A DNA stretch of 13,928 bases, taken from contig CASEPH010000458.1 in NCBI GenBank assembly GCA_949289625.1, positions 1 through 13,928 on the forward strand, given 5' to 3'. Of the stretch, positions 1 through 7,155 are shown in pieces. The translations under genes and the position numbers were made by a program. The DNA is from an uncultured Clostridia bacterium (GTDB lineage Bacteria > Bacillota_A > Clostridia > Oscillospirales > Oscillospiraceae). The notes under the pieces were generated by a model, which was given only the letters and a program-made list of their open reading frames with translations, was not told the DNA's origin and did no database searches. How positions within the stretch are numbered: position 1 is the first letter of the stretch; every line of letters begins with the position of its first letter.

Positions 1-741
1 CTCCATGGGCTGCAGCATGGTCTGAAGCTCCTCCTGACCGGCTTCCACAGTCAGGGCCACATGGGTGGACCCTGCAAACAGCCTCTCCAGATTCTCCGGC
101 GTATCGCAGGCCACCAGCTTCCCGTTGGAGATAATCAAGATTTTCTGACAGACCGCCTGGACCTCAGAGAGAATATGGCTGGAGAGAATTACCGTATGTT
201 CTTTTCCCAACGCCTGGATCAGGCTCCGGATCTCCACCATCTGCTTGGGATCCAATCCCACGGTGGGCTCGTCCAGAATGATGACCTTGGGATCCCCCAG
301 AAGCGCCTGGGCGATGCCCACCCGCTGCCGGTATCCCTTGGACAGGTTTTTGATGAGCCGTCCCGCCACATGGGAAATTCCCGTTTCGGCCATGACCCGG
401 TCGATCTGCATGGTCAGCTCCCCTGCGGGGACGCCCTTGGCCTGGGCCACAAAGGTCAAATACTCCCGGGGCGTCCGATCCAGATACAGGGGCGGCTGCT
501 CCGGCAAATAGCCCATGAGTCGTTTCGCCTGGGCAGCCTCCTCAAAAATATCATAGCCTCCGATGGTGACCTGGCCGGAGGTAGCCGCCAGGCATCCGGT
601 CATGATATTCATGGTGGTGGATTTTCCCGCCCCGTTGGGACCGAGAAATCCGTAGATCTGCCCCTCCTCCACAGTGAAGGACAGATCGTCAACGGCGGTG
701 TGGCCGCCGTATCGCTTGGTCAAATGGCTGACTAAGACCAC
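1..741 (-). CDS. ABC transporter ATP-binding protein, ABC-2/GldA-NosF-like (3' end outside window)
   Basis: ATPase subunit of an ABC transporter. It hydrolyses ATP on the cytoplasmic face to drive a separate membrane subunit, not seen here and probably encoded beyond the left edge. 247 residues are visible with no stop. In order: Walker A GPNGAGKS (34-41), Q-loop in LPEQ (Q82), signature LSKGYRQ (133-139), Walker B VIILDEP (153-159), D-loop GLDP and the switch histidine in SSH (H189). After about residue 225 a C-terminal extension begins, as in the ABC-2 exporter ATPases (GldA, NosF, DrrA types). The start is GTG at 741: GGAGG lies 7 bases upstream and no ATG fits the conserved N-terminus (VSHLTKRYGG). 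It is separated from ispH by a terminator, so it is its own unit. The substrate cannot be told from the ATPase. The family is certain, the subtype moderately so. Confidence 0.93.
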   Translation of the reverse strand, partial: MVLVSHLTKRYGGHTAVDDLSFTVEEGQIYGFLGPNGAGKSTTMNIMTGCLAATSGQVTIGGYDIFEEAAQAKRLMGYLPEQPPLYLDRTPREYLTFVAQAKGVPAGELTMQIDRVMAETGISHVAGRLIKNLSKGYRQRVGIAQALLGDPKVIILDEPTVGLDPKQMVEIRSLIQALGKEHTVILSSHILSEVQAVCQKILIISNGKLVACDTPENLERLFAGSTHVALTVEAGQEELQTMLQPME

Positions 742-768
742 AAAAAAGCCTCCTGTCGCACAAAATTT

Positions 769-801
769 GGCGGGGCCTCGGCCAATCGCCGGAGCCCCGC
801 C
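769..801 (-). promoter_or_regulatory. GC-rich hairpin in the leader of the ABC ATPase gene
   Basis: GGCGGGGC (769-776) pairs perfectly with GCCCCGCC (794-801). An inner CGGC/GCCG pair (779-782 with 788-791) continues the stem. On the minus strand the stem is followed by AAATTTTG, then by the GGAGG ribosome site about 15 bases on. It could be a weak intrinsic terminator or attenuator, or only a leader structure. The U-tract is poor, so the role is open. I see no convincing -35/-10 pair in the 744-897 leader. Confidence 0.35.
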
Positions 802-897
802 GGATGGCTGGGTAACAATATACTTCCATCACCTGAAAGGGAGTTGAAAAAACGAAGGCTTCACAGTTTTCACACCGTTTGATCGAAACAATAGAAA

Positions 898-932
898 AGC
901 CCTGCCGCGGAACTGCGTTCCACGGCAGGGCT
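898..932 (-). terminator. Rho-independent terminator of the cmk-plsC-ispH/S1 operon
   Basis: A 16-bp stem (898-913 with 917-932, one C-A mismatch in the DNA copy that becomes G-U in the minus-strand RNA) has a 3-base loop. On the minus strand it is followed by TTTTC. It begins 12 bases after the ispH/S1 stop codon, as expected for the operon end. Confidence 0.9.
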
Positions 933-943
933 GTATGACGGAA

Positions 944-2893
944 TTATTCCTCTACGTCCTCTTCATCCTCGTAGCCCTCTTCCAGCAGGGCACGGATGGA
1001 CAGAGAAATCCGCTTCTTCTCGGTGTCGATGTCGATGATCTTCACATCCACGGTCTGACCCTCGGAGAGCACATCCTCGGGCTTGCCGATCCGACGATCA
1101 GCGATCTGAGAGATGTGGATGAGGCCGTCGATGCCGGGGATAATCTCGGCAAAGGCGCCGAAGGTCATCAGCTTGACGATCTTGACGGTGACCACATCGC
1201 CCACAGCATAGTTGTTGGTGAAGATGGTCCAGGGGTTGGTCTCGTCGGTCTTGTAGCCCAGAGAGATCTTCCGCTTCTCGGGATCGAAGGAGATGACGAA
1301 CACCTCGATCTGATCGCCCACAGAAACCACATCGGCGGGACTCTTGATCCGGCTCCAGCTGAGTTCGGATACATGGACCATGCCATCCACGCCGCCAATA
1401 TCCACGAAAGCGCCATAGGAGGTCAGGCTCTTGACGGTACCAGTGTACTTCTTGCCCACCTCGATTTCGCTCCAGATCTTCTCAGCAGCAGCCTTGCGGA
1501 GCTCAGCCGCTACGGCACGAATGGAACCAACCACTCTCTTGCGCTGCCGGTTGACCTCAGTAATCTTCATCTGTACAGTGGTTTTCACCAAAGCGCCCAT
1601 ATCGCCATTCTTGGGCACACCGGTCTGAGAAGCGGGGATAAAGACGCGGACACCCTTCACATTGGCCACCACGCCGCCCTTGTTCTGCTCAGTGATGAGG
1701 CCCTCTACGACGGTCTTATTCTCGCAGGCCTGCTCGATCTCCTCCCAGTTCTTCTGGGCGTCCAGCTTCTTCTTGGAGAGCATAACGGTGCCCTCGGCGT
1801 CGTTGACGCGAATCACATAGACCTCGATCTCCTGGCCCACCTGGAACTGCTCCTCAGGCTTCACATTGGGATCGTCGCTGACCTCGCTGTAGGGTATGTA
1901 CCCAGCATGCTTGGTCCCCAGATCCACTGCAATCTCAGTGGGGGTGATGCCGGTTACAACACCGGAAACCTTATCTCCTGTATTTAAAGATTTGTCATAC
2001 TGCTCCAGCAGCTGGTCAAAGGACTCCTCGATAGCTTCAGTCTTGATTTCGTCGCTCATGTTGTTGTATACCTCCTTAATTATCCACTCCGGCGTGGATG
2101 CGCCGGCCGTGATGCCAACAGATGATCTGCCGATATAGCGAACGGTCTCTAAATCCGCAGCACTGTCGATGAGGCAGGTATCCGAGCATGAATCCAAACA
2201 AATCTCTTTCAATCGCTTCGTATTGGAGCTTTTCCTGTCGCCAATGACAATCATTGACTCACATCGTTTGGCCAATTGGGCAGCTTCGCTTTGGCGTTTC
2301 TCTGTTGCACTGCATATTGTATCAAAGATTTCGCAATTTGTACATAGCTTTTTTATAGATTTCGTGCAGTTTTTCCACAACTTTTCCGTACTTGTGGTTT
2401 GACTGACCATGAGCAGGGGCAAATCCCGGCGTTTTTCATCCTCCAAAAGCCAATTTTCCAGTTCTTCCGCCGATTCGAACACATAGGGATCCCTGCACCA
2501 TCCGGCGATGGCCACCACCTCCGGGTGGCTTTTCACCCCAATAATGAGGCACGTCCTGCCTCTTGCTTCTCCGTCGGACACGATCTGGTGGATCCGCTTG
2601 ACAAAGGGACAGGTGGCGTCCAGGATCTTGGCGCCCCGGCGTTCCAGGCCCTCGTAGACCTCCCGGGAGACCCCATGGGACCGGATGATCACCGTGGTGC
2701 CCGGCTCGGCCTGATCGTAGTGGTCGATCTCCTCCACCCCCATGGCGGCAAAGCGCTCCACCACATGGTGGTTGTGGATGATGGGCCCGTAGGTCACCGT
2801 TTTGCTCCCAGATTGGGCCGCCGTATCCACCATCTGAACCGCCCGCTTGACCCCAGGGCAAAAGCCGGCGGTTTTGGCAAGTTCCACTCTCAT
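944..2893 (-). CDS. ispH: IspH (HMBPP reductase) fused to four ribosomal protein S1-type RNA-binding domains
   Basis: The N-terminal half (1-278) is 4-hydroxy-3-methylbut-2-enyl diphosphate reductase, the last step of the MEP isoprenoid pathway, making IPP and DMAPP in the cytoplasm. The three 4Fe-4S cysteines are present: C12 (GFCPG), C95 (DATCPF) and C194 (TICSAT). So are substrate-site residues H40 (IIHN), H73 (SHG), E125 (HPE), T167, SSN (222-224) and S266. The C-terminal half carries four S1 OB-fold domains at about 306-375, 393-461, 479-548 and 564-633, then an acidic tail. This fusion is known across Clostridia. The S1 part probably binds mRNA or ribosomes, the third and fourth repeats being closest to consensus. 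The ATG overlaps the plsC stop as ATGA. An AAGGAGG-ATG pair at the domain junction may give a separate S1 product. The cysteine-rich stretch around 165-240 is unusually AT-rich for this gene. Confidence 0.97.
   Translation of the reverse strand: MRVELAKTAGFCPGVKRAVQMVDTAAQSGSKTVTYGPIIHNHHVVERFAAMGVEEIDHYDQAEPGTTVIIRSHGVSREVYEGLERRGAKILDATCPFVKRIHQIVSDGEARGRTCLIIGVKSHPEVVAIAGWCRDPYVFESAEELENWLLEDEKRRDLPLLMVSQTTSTEKLWKNCTKSIKKLCTNCEIFDTICSATEKRQSEAAQLAKRCESMIVIGDRKSSNTKRLKEICLDSCSDTCLIDSAADLETVRYIGRSSVGITAGASTPEWIIKEVYNNMSDEIKTEAIEESFDQLLEQYDKSLNTGDKVSGVVTGITPTEIAVDLGTKHAGYIPYSEVSDDPNVKPEEQFQVGQEIEVYVIRVNDAEGTVMLSKKKLDAQKNWEEIEQACENKTVVEGLITEQNKGGVVANVKGVRVFIPASQTGVPKNGDMGALVKTTVQMKITEVNRQRKRVVGSIRAVAAELRKAAAEKIWSEIEVGKKYTGTVKSLTSYGAFVDIGGVDGMVHVSELSWSRIKSPADVVSVGDQIEVFVISFDPEKRKISLGYKTDETNPWTIFTNNYAVGDVVTVKIVKLMTFGAFAEIIPGIDGLIHISQIADRRIGKPEDVLSEGQTVDVKIIDIDTEKKRISLSIRALLEEGYEDEEDVEE
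2057..2077 (-). promoter_or_regulatory. Possible internal ribosome site and start codon for a free S1 protein
   Basis: AAGGAGG (2077-2071) is followed after 11 bases by an in-frame ATG (2059-2057, Met279). This is exactly where IspH ends and the S1 half begins, so initiation here would give a 371-residue four-domain S1 protein. Against it, the motif lies in codons for Lys-Glu-Val, which fits the common IspH C-terminal pattern, so it may be coincidence. The spacing is also longer than ideal. Confidence 0.35.
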
Positions 2894-3486
2894 ACGCCGT
2901 CTCCCACGCCGTAGATCTGATCCATCAGCGTTTTGGTCATGGCTTCATATTCCTGACTGGAGGCCCGTTTTCCCTCCGGGGAAAAATGCAGGGGCTGGCC
3001 GATATACACCCGGTTGATCCGCAGCACCCGCTTGCGGATGGGAATATACACCGGCAGCACCGGCACGCCGGTCCGGCAGGCCAGCATAGCCGCCCCAGTC
3101 TTGGGCTCCCCTTCTTCTCTCGACTTGACCCGGGTTCCTTCCGGGAACAACACCACATATTCGCCCTTTTTCAGCTGTTCCATGGCGTGCTTCACCGCAT
3201 GAATGTCAGAAGCGCCCCGTTTGACCCCAAAGGTACCCACCAGCTTCAGGATCTTGCCGATCACCGGAATCCCCATCAGGGATTCCTTAGCCATGGCGCA
3301 GATGGGACGTTTTTTCCCGAGAGCAAAGGCCAGGAAAAAGGGATCGATGGCGGAGGAATGATTGGCGCATACCAGGGCGCCGCCTTCCGGAATGTTTTCT
3401 TTGCCGATAAACTTCATGGGATAATACAGTCCCACAAAGGGCCGGACAATGGTGTAAAAAATCTTGTACCAGGTTTTTGTGGTCAT
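2890..3486 (-). CDS. plsC: 1-acyl-sn-glycerol-3-phosphate acyltransferase (PlsC family)
   Basis: Transfers an acyl chain to lysophosphatidic acid to make phosphatidic acid at the cytoplasmic membrane face, the second acylation of phospholipid synthesis. The 198 residues match the short PlsC form. The catalytic motif NHSSAIDP (42-49; H43 and D48 of HX4D) and the phosphate-binding motif FPEGTR (114-119) are intact. A GVKRG segment (87-91) and a C-terminal VPVLPVYI stretch also fit the family. The N-terminus (WYKIFYTIVRPFVGLYYP) is amphipathic or hydrophobic and probably anchors the enzyme. Its ATG overlaps the cmk stop as ATGA, and its stop overlaps the ispH start the same way. Translational coupling of cmk, plsC and ispH is therefore likely. 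A close paralogue with another acyl acceptor cannot be excluded. Confidence 0.95.
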   Translation of the reverse strand: MTTKTWYKIFYTIVRPFVGLYYPMKFIGKENIPEGGALVCANHSSAIDPFFLAFALGKKRPICAMAKESLMGIPVIGKILKLVGTFGVKRGASDIHAVKHAMEQLKKGEYVVLFPEGTRVKSREEGEPKTGAAMLACRTGVPVLPVYIPIRKRVLRINRVYIGQPLHFSPEGKRASSQEYEAMTKTLMDQIYGVGDGV

Positions 3487-4160
3487 AGTCCCAGCCTCTC
3501 TCGGATTAGTCCCAACACGGTGTCCACAGATTCCTGCAGACTGAGCTCTGTGGTATCCACCACCACGGCATCCTTCGCCTGCTTCAGCGGTGCAATTTTC
3601 CGGTGGGAATCCTCATAATCCCGCTTTTTCTGGTCCTCCAGCACCTGGGCGTATTCCGCCGGCTGGCCCTTCTCCAAATACTCCTCATACCGCCGCTGGG
3701 CCCGTTTCTCCGGTGTGGCGGTGAGAAAAATTTTCAGGCTGGCATTGGGCAGCACCACGGTGCCGATGTCCCGGCCGTCCATGATAATGTCATGCTCCTT
3801 GGCCAGATTCCGCTGAAGATCCAGCAGAAAATCCCGCACCGCAGGCTGCTGGGCCAGCTGGGAGGCACAAGCAGAGATCTCCGGCGTCCGGATCTCCCCG
3901 GTAATGTCCTTGCCGTTGAGGATCATATGCTGCTGTCCGTCCTGAAATTCAATGACAATATTGGCATCGTCCAATAGCATGGGCACATGGTCGGTATCCT
4001 TGGGGCCAATGCCCAGCATGGTGATGTGCCAAGCCACAGTCCGGTAGATGGCGCCGGTATCCAGATACACGAATCCCAGCGCCTTGGCTGCTGCCTTGGC
4101 GATGGTGCTCTTTCCCGCACCGGAGGGGCCGTCGATGGCGACGGAACGATACTGTTTCAT
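3483..4160 (-). CDS. cmk: Cytidylate kinase
   Basis: Phosphorylates CMP and dCMP with ATP to give CDP and dCDP, recycling nucleotides from RNA turnover and lipid synthesis. The 225 residues are the normal bacterial length. Seen: P-loop GPSGAGKS (11-18), the NMP-binding TGAIYR (35-40), the family motif MDGRDIGTVV (127-136), and arginines of the lid region (RAQRRYEEYL, then KKRDYEDSHR). It is the first gene of the cmk-plsC-ispH/S1 operon. An AGGAG site lies 5 bases before the ATG and a promoter lies 49 bases upstream. In E. coli cmk is followed by rpsA (S1); here the S1 domains arrive fused to IspH two genes later, a related arrangement. Confidence 0.97.
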   Translation of the reverse strand: MKQYRSVAIDGPSGAGKSTIAKAAAKALGFVYLDTGAIYRTVAWHITMLGIGPKDTDHVPMLLDDANIVIEFQDGQQHMILNGKDITGEIRTPEISACASQLAQQPAVRDFLLDLQRNLAKEHDIIMDGRDIGTVVLPNASLKIFLTATPEKRAQRRYEEYLEKGQPAEYAQVLEDQKKRDYEDSHRKIAPLKQAKDAVVVDTTELSLQESVDTVLGLIRERLGL

Positions 4161-4208
4161 ATCTACTCCTGCTTTCCTATCTTAAAATGGTCGAATGTCT
4201 TCTGTGGC

Positions 4209-4237
4209 ATTATACCACGCTTTCTTCCCGATTTCCA
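4209..4237 (-). promoter_or_regulatory. Promoter of cmk-plsC-ispH/S1
   Basis: A perfect -10 TATAAT (4214-4209) has an extended TG element (TGG before it). After a 17-bp spacer it has a -35 TGGAAA (4237-4232, four of six consensus bases). The -10 overlaps the stop codon of the upstream flavoprotein gene, and transcription would start near 4202. The -10 sits within a short dyad, GTGG...CCAC (4204-4218). Confidence 0.7.
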
Positions 4238-5457
4238 CAGGAAGTTCCGGCGGCGTAGCCGGTAGACCAGGCAATTTGCAGATTAAAGCCTCCGGTGTAG
4301 GCGTCACAGTCCAGAATTTCTCCCGCAAAATACAGCCCTGGCAGCTTTTTCGATTCCATGGTCCTGGGATTCACCTCGTTGACCTTAACGCCCCCATGGG
4401 TGACGATGGCCTCCTCCACAGGACGCTTCCCCGTAATGGCAAAGGTCAGGTGCTTGAGCTGATGCAGGATCTCCCGCCTTTGCTGTTTGGTCACGTCATG
4501 GACCGGCTGATCGGCAGAAATGGCACACCGGTCCAAGATCACCGGCACCAGCTGGGCTGGCAGCAAGCCACGAAGGCCCTGCATAATCTTGTCGTTTTTC
4601 CGCTCTCCAAAGTCCCGCAGCAGCCGGGCGTCCAGCTTTGCCTCATCCAGCGCTGGCTTTAGATCCAATTCCACCCGATAGGGACCGTCTTTTTCCTGCA
4701 TATGGGCGCTGGCACTGAGCACCGTGGGACCGGACATGCCGTAGTTCATAAACAGCAGCTCTCCAAAATCCTGATAGACCGGCTTTTTTCGGCTGCCCCA
4801 GAGGGTCAGGCCTGTATTCCGGAGGCTGAGGCCCGCCAGTTCCCGACAGCCTCCCTCTACCTCCAACGGCACCAGGGAACCGCTGGGGGCCACAACCGTA
4901 TGGCCCGCCTGGGCTGCAAGCGCATACCCGTCTCCGGTGGACCCGGTGGCAGGATAGCTCATGCCGCCGGTGGCCAGGATCACCCGGGGTGCGTAAAAGG
5001 TTTCCGACTCCGTCCGGGCCCCCATCAGGGTTCCGTTCTCCACCAAAAGCCGGCGCACACGGCCCCGCCGGATTTCCACCCCCTGGTGACGCATCCACTG
5101 CTCCAACGCTGCCACCACGTCCGCAGCCCGGTCCGACTGGGGAAACACCCGGTCTCCCCGTTCCCGTTTCAGCGGAACGCCAATTTTCTCAAAAAACTTT
5201 TTGGTTTCTTCCGGTGGAAAGCCGTAAACGCTGCTGTATAAAAATCGACTGCCGGTGGGTACATTTTTGAGCACATCCTCCGGCCCGCAGTCGTTGAGCA
5301 CATTGCAGCGGCCCTTGCCAGTGATCCGCAGCTTTTTGCCCATGTCCCGGTTTCGCTCCAACAGCAGGACCCGCAGACGACGTTCAGCGGCGACACCCGC
5401 CGAGAACATCCCAGCAGCGCCGCCGCCCACCACGATCACATCCCATTTAGACGCCAT
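4210..5457 (-). CDS. BaiN/HI0933-family FAD-dependent oxidoreductase
   Basis: A cytoplasmic flavoprotein of the HI0933 family, annotated in different genomes as aminoacetone oxidase-like or BaiN-like. The physiological substrate is not established for most members. 415 residues. Seen: FAD dinucleotide fold GGGAAGM (11-17), the family segment ITGKGRCNVLN (45-55), a second nucleotide-contact segment LATGGMSYPATGSTGDGYA (161-179), and the C-terminal flavin site GLYFAGEILDCDAYTGGFN (374-392). The ATG at 5457 is chosen because the Rossmann strand starts immediately after it. The frame stays open upstream only as a shadow of the regulator gene. The start overlaps the regulator's stop by 11 bases, with GAAGGTGG in front as ribosome site, so translation is coupled to the regulator. 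A role in bile-acid metabolism should not be assumed from the BaiN name. Confidence 0.9.
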   Translation of the reverse strand: MASKWDVIVVGGGAAGMFSAGVAAERRLRVLLLERNRDMGKKLRITGKGRCNVLNDCGPEDVLKNVPTGSRFLYSSVYGFPPEETKKFFEKIGVPLKRERGDRVFPQSDRAADVVAALEQWMRHQGVEIRRGRVRRLLVENGTLMGARTESETFYAPRVILATGGMSYPATGSTGDGYALAAQAGHTVVAPSGSLVPLEVEGGCRELAGLSLRNTGLTLWGSRKKPVYQDFGELLFMNYGMSGPTVLSASAHMQEKDGPYRVELDLKPALDEAKLDARLLRDFGERKNDKIMQGLRGLLPAQLVPVILDRCAISADQPVHDVTKQQRREILHQLKHLTFAITGKRPVEEAIVTHGGVKVNEVNPRTMESKKLPGLYFAGEILDCDAYTGGFNLQIAWSTGYAAGTSCGNREESVV

Positions 5458-6316
5458 CGTCCACCTTCTCATATACGCCGTACTCATCCCAGATCTTCTC
5501 CAGATTGGAGAAGGTGCTGGAGATCTCCGCTTCCTTCTTATAGCTGCAGGCCACAATCAGCGCGTTGACCACACTGAGGGGGGCCACCAGAGAATCCACC
5601 AGGGACACCATATCGCTCATGGCGATCAGGGTATGGGTGGCATTTTGCGCGATTGGCGCAGACAGGGAATCCGTCAAAGCAATGACAGTAGCGCCGGAAT
5701 CATATGCAAATTTCATAGCCTTTACTGTCCGGCTGGAATACCGTGGGAAGCTGATGCCGATCACCACGTCCTCCTTGCCAATTCGAACCATCTGTTCAAA
5801 CATCTCCGCGTTGGAGGAGGTATGGATATGCTTGACATTGTCGAACATCAGGTTGAAATAAAAGCCCAGGAAGCTGGCGATGGAGGCGGAACTGCGGACC
5901 CCCAGAATATAGATGGTCTTAGCTCCAAGGATGGCGTCCACCGCTGCCTGGAAGGCGGACTTGTCCACCTCTTCCAGGGTGGCTCGGATCTTTTCGATGT
6001 CGGACTGGAGCACCATGGACAGGATCTCCTGATTGCCGAACCGGTCGTTGGCCACCTCGATCCGCTGCACTGACGTCAGCTTATTCCGAATCATCTCCTG
6101 CAAGGCCTTCTGCATGGCAGGATAGCCGTCATAGCCCAACTCCACCGCAAACCGTACCACGGTGGACTCGCTGACGTTGACGGTCTTGCCCAGCTTGCTG
6201 GCCGTCATAAAAGCCGCCTTGTCGTAAGAATTGATGATATAGTTGGCGATAAGCTTCTGTCCCTTGGAAAAATGGCTCATGCCGTTCTGGATCAATGTCA
6301 AAATATCACTGGTCAT
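5447..6316 (-). CDS. RpiR/MurR-family transcriptional regulator (HTH-SIS)
   Basis: A DNA-binding repressor or activator that senses a phosphorylated sugar through a SIS domain. 289 residues from the ATG at 6316, which has GGAGG 7 bases upstream; an in-frame ATG at 6340 has no such site. N-terminal HTH_6 domain (about 1-77): ANYII, then the helix-turn-helix TASKLGKTVNVSESTVVRFA (38-57) and the typical LGYDGYPAMQ. SIS domain at about 125-255 with the sugar-phosphate loop LGVRSSASIA (138-147) and GISFPRYSSRT (187-197). It is followed with overlap by the flavoprotein. No sugar-metabolism gene is nearby, so the ligand and targets are unknown. Autoregulation is plausible given the palindrome at its promoter. 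Confidence 0.94.
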   Translation of the reverse strand: MTSDILTLIQNGMSHFSKGQKLIANYIINSYDKAAFMTASKLGKTVNVSESTVVRFAVELGYDGYPAMQKALQEMIRNKLTSVQRIEVANDRFGNQEILSMVLQSDIEKIRATLEEVDKSAFQAAVDAILGAKTIYILGVRSSASIASFLGFYFNLMFDNVKHIHTSSNAEMFEQMVRIGKEDVVIGISFPRYSSRTVKAMKFAYDSGATVIALTDSLSAPIAQNATHTLIAMSDMVSLVDSLVAPLSVVNALIVACSYKKEAEISSTFSNLEKIWDEYGVYEKVDDGV

Positions 6317-6330
6317 CTTCACGCCTCCAC

Positions 6331-6357
6331 AAAGGCCCATTTGTCCTCAGGGCCTCT
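6331..6357 (-). promoter_or_regulatory. Leader hairpin just before the rpiR-like ribosome site
   Basis: 6331-6338 pairs with 6350-6357 (8 bp with one G-U in RNA, loop of 11 bases). The stem ends two bases before the GGAGG at 6328-6324 and could limit ribosome access. It lacks a U-tract and is not a terminator. Confidence 0.3.
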
Positions 6358-6372
6358 TTCCTTGCAGAGTAT

Positions 6373-6402
6373 ATCATACTACACGACACAGCATTTTTGC
6401 AA
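6373..6402 (-). promoter_or_regulatory. Promoter of the rpiR-like regulator and flavoprotein genes
   Basis: -35 TTGCAA (6402-6397) and -10 TATGAT (6378-6373) are separated by 18 bp. Transcription would begin near 6366, giving a leader of about 50 bases. The -35 lies in the AT-rich gap after rluB and inside one of two TTTTTGCAA copies. Confidence 0.65.
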
Positions 6403-6407
6403 GATGT

Positions 6408-6427
6408 TTTTTGCAATATTTCAAAAA
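6408..6427. promoter_or_regulatory. 20-bp palindrome, candidate operator for the RpiR-like regulator
   Basis: TTTTTGCAATATTTCAAAAA is symmetric except for one mismatched pair. It lies 5 bp upstream of the -35 element. A second TTTTTGCAA half occurs at 6394-6402 over the -35 itself, 14 bp from the same half in the palindrome. The position and the TTGCA/TTTCA-like arms suit an operator of the adjacent regulator; this is inference. Confidence 0.45.
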
Positions 6428-6437
6428 TTTTATGCAT

Positions 6438-7142
6438 TTACAATTCCATCAGAGCCTTTAATTCATTTTCCGTGAGATACCGCCACTGCCCCTTGGGCAG
6501 TTCCCCCAGGCTCAGCGGTCCCTCTGCCACCCGCCGGAGCCGTGTTACGATCATGCCGCACTGCTCTGCCATTTTGCGTATTTGCCGGTTTCTTCCCTCA
6601 TGGATGGTCAGCCGCAGGTGGGCCATATCCCCGTCCAGCCACAGCGTCTCCACCTCTGCTGGACGGATGGTATAGCCGTCGATCTCCATGGATCGTCCCA
6701 TTCCCTCCAGCTTCCGGGCCGTGGCCTTCCGCAGCCACACCAGGTAGGTCTTGTTTACTTCCCCCCGGGGATGCAGCAGCCGATTGGCCAGATCCCCATC
6801 GTTGGTCAAAAGCAGCAGGCCCTCGGAGTCCATATCCAGCCGGCCCACCGGATAGATTCGCCTGCCGCAGTCTACCAGGTCCATAACCGTCCGTCGGTCC
6901 TTTTCGTCAGACACTGTAGTCACATAGCCCCGGGGCTTATGCAGCATGATGTACACCGGTTCTTCCCGGGACGCCACAGGCGTCCCATCCACCAGGATCC
7001 GGTCCCGGCCATCATCCGCCGTATCTCCCAGTCGGCAGACCTGACCGTTCACCGTGACCCGGCCCTGGAGGATCAATTCCTCCGCCTTTCGCCGGGACGC
7101 AATTCCGCAGCGAGATAAAATCTTTTGCACCCGTTCCTGCAT
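6438..7142 (-). CDS. rluB: 23S rRNA pseudouridine synthase, RluB/RsuA family
   Basis: Isomerises a uridine in rRNA to pseudouridine. 234 residues. An N-terminal S4 RNA-binding domain (about 3-50: RVQKILSRCGIASRRKAEELI, VTVNGQ) precedes the catalytic domain with GRLDMDSEGLLLLTNDG (100-116). D103 is the catalytic aspartate, and LHPR and the C-terminal HEGRNRQIRKM (181-191) are also present. The start is the ATG at 7142 with AAGGAG 9 bases upstream; the open frame further upstream only overlaps the peptidase gene. RluB (helix 89 of 23S rRNA) is the usual Firmicutes member at this position near scpAB, but RsuA or RluE/F-type specificity cannot be excluded from sequence. It lies 13 bases after the dacF-like stop and is the last gene of the long operon. 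Confidence 0.93.
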   Translation of the reverse strand: MQERVQKILSRCGIASRRKAEELILQGRVTVNGQVCRLGDTADDGRDRILVDGTPVASREEPVYIMLHKPRGYVTTVSDEKDRRTVMDLVDCGRRIYPVGRLDMDSEGLLLLTNDGDLANRLLHPRGEVNKTYLVWLRKATARKLEGMGRSMEIDGYTIRPAEVETLWLDGDMAHLRLTIHEGRNRQIRKMAEQCGMIVTRLRRVAEGPLSLGELPKGQWRYLTENELKALMEL

Positions 7143-7155
7143 ACCGCTTTGCTCC

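Noticed and set aside
754..897. Promoter for the ABC ATPase gene (TATATT near 817-822 on the minus strand)
   Set aside because: No acceptable -35 at 16-18 bp, so not annotated.
935..1987. Long open frame on the plus strand opposite the S1 half of ispH
   Set aside because: Shadow of the GC-rich minus-strand codons; no ribosome site or family motifs, while the minus-strand product is unmistakable.
5458..5556. N-terminal extension of the flavoprotein frame
   Set aside because: It overlaps the regulator gene, has no conserved residues, and the FAD-binding strand starts right after the ATG at 5457.
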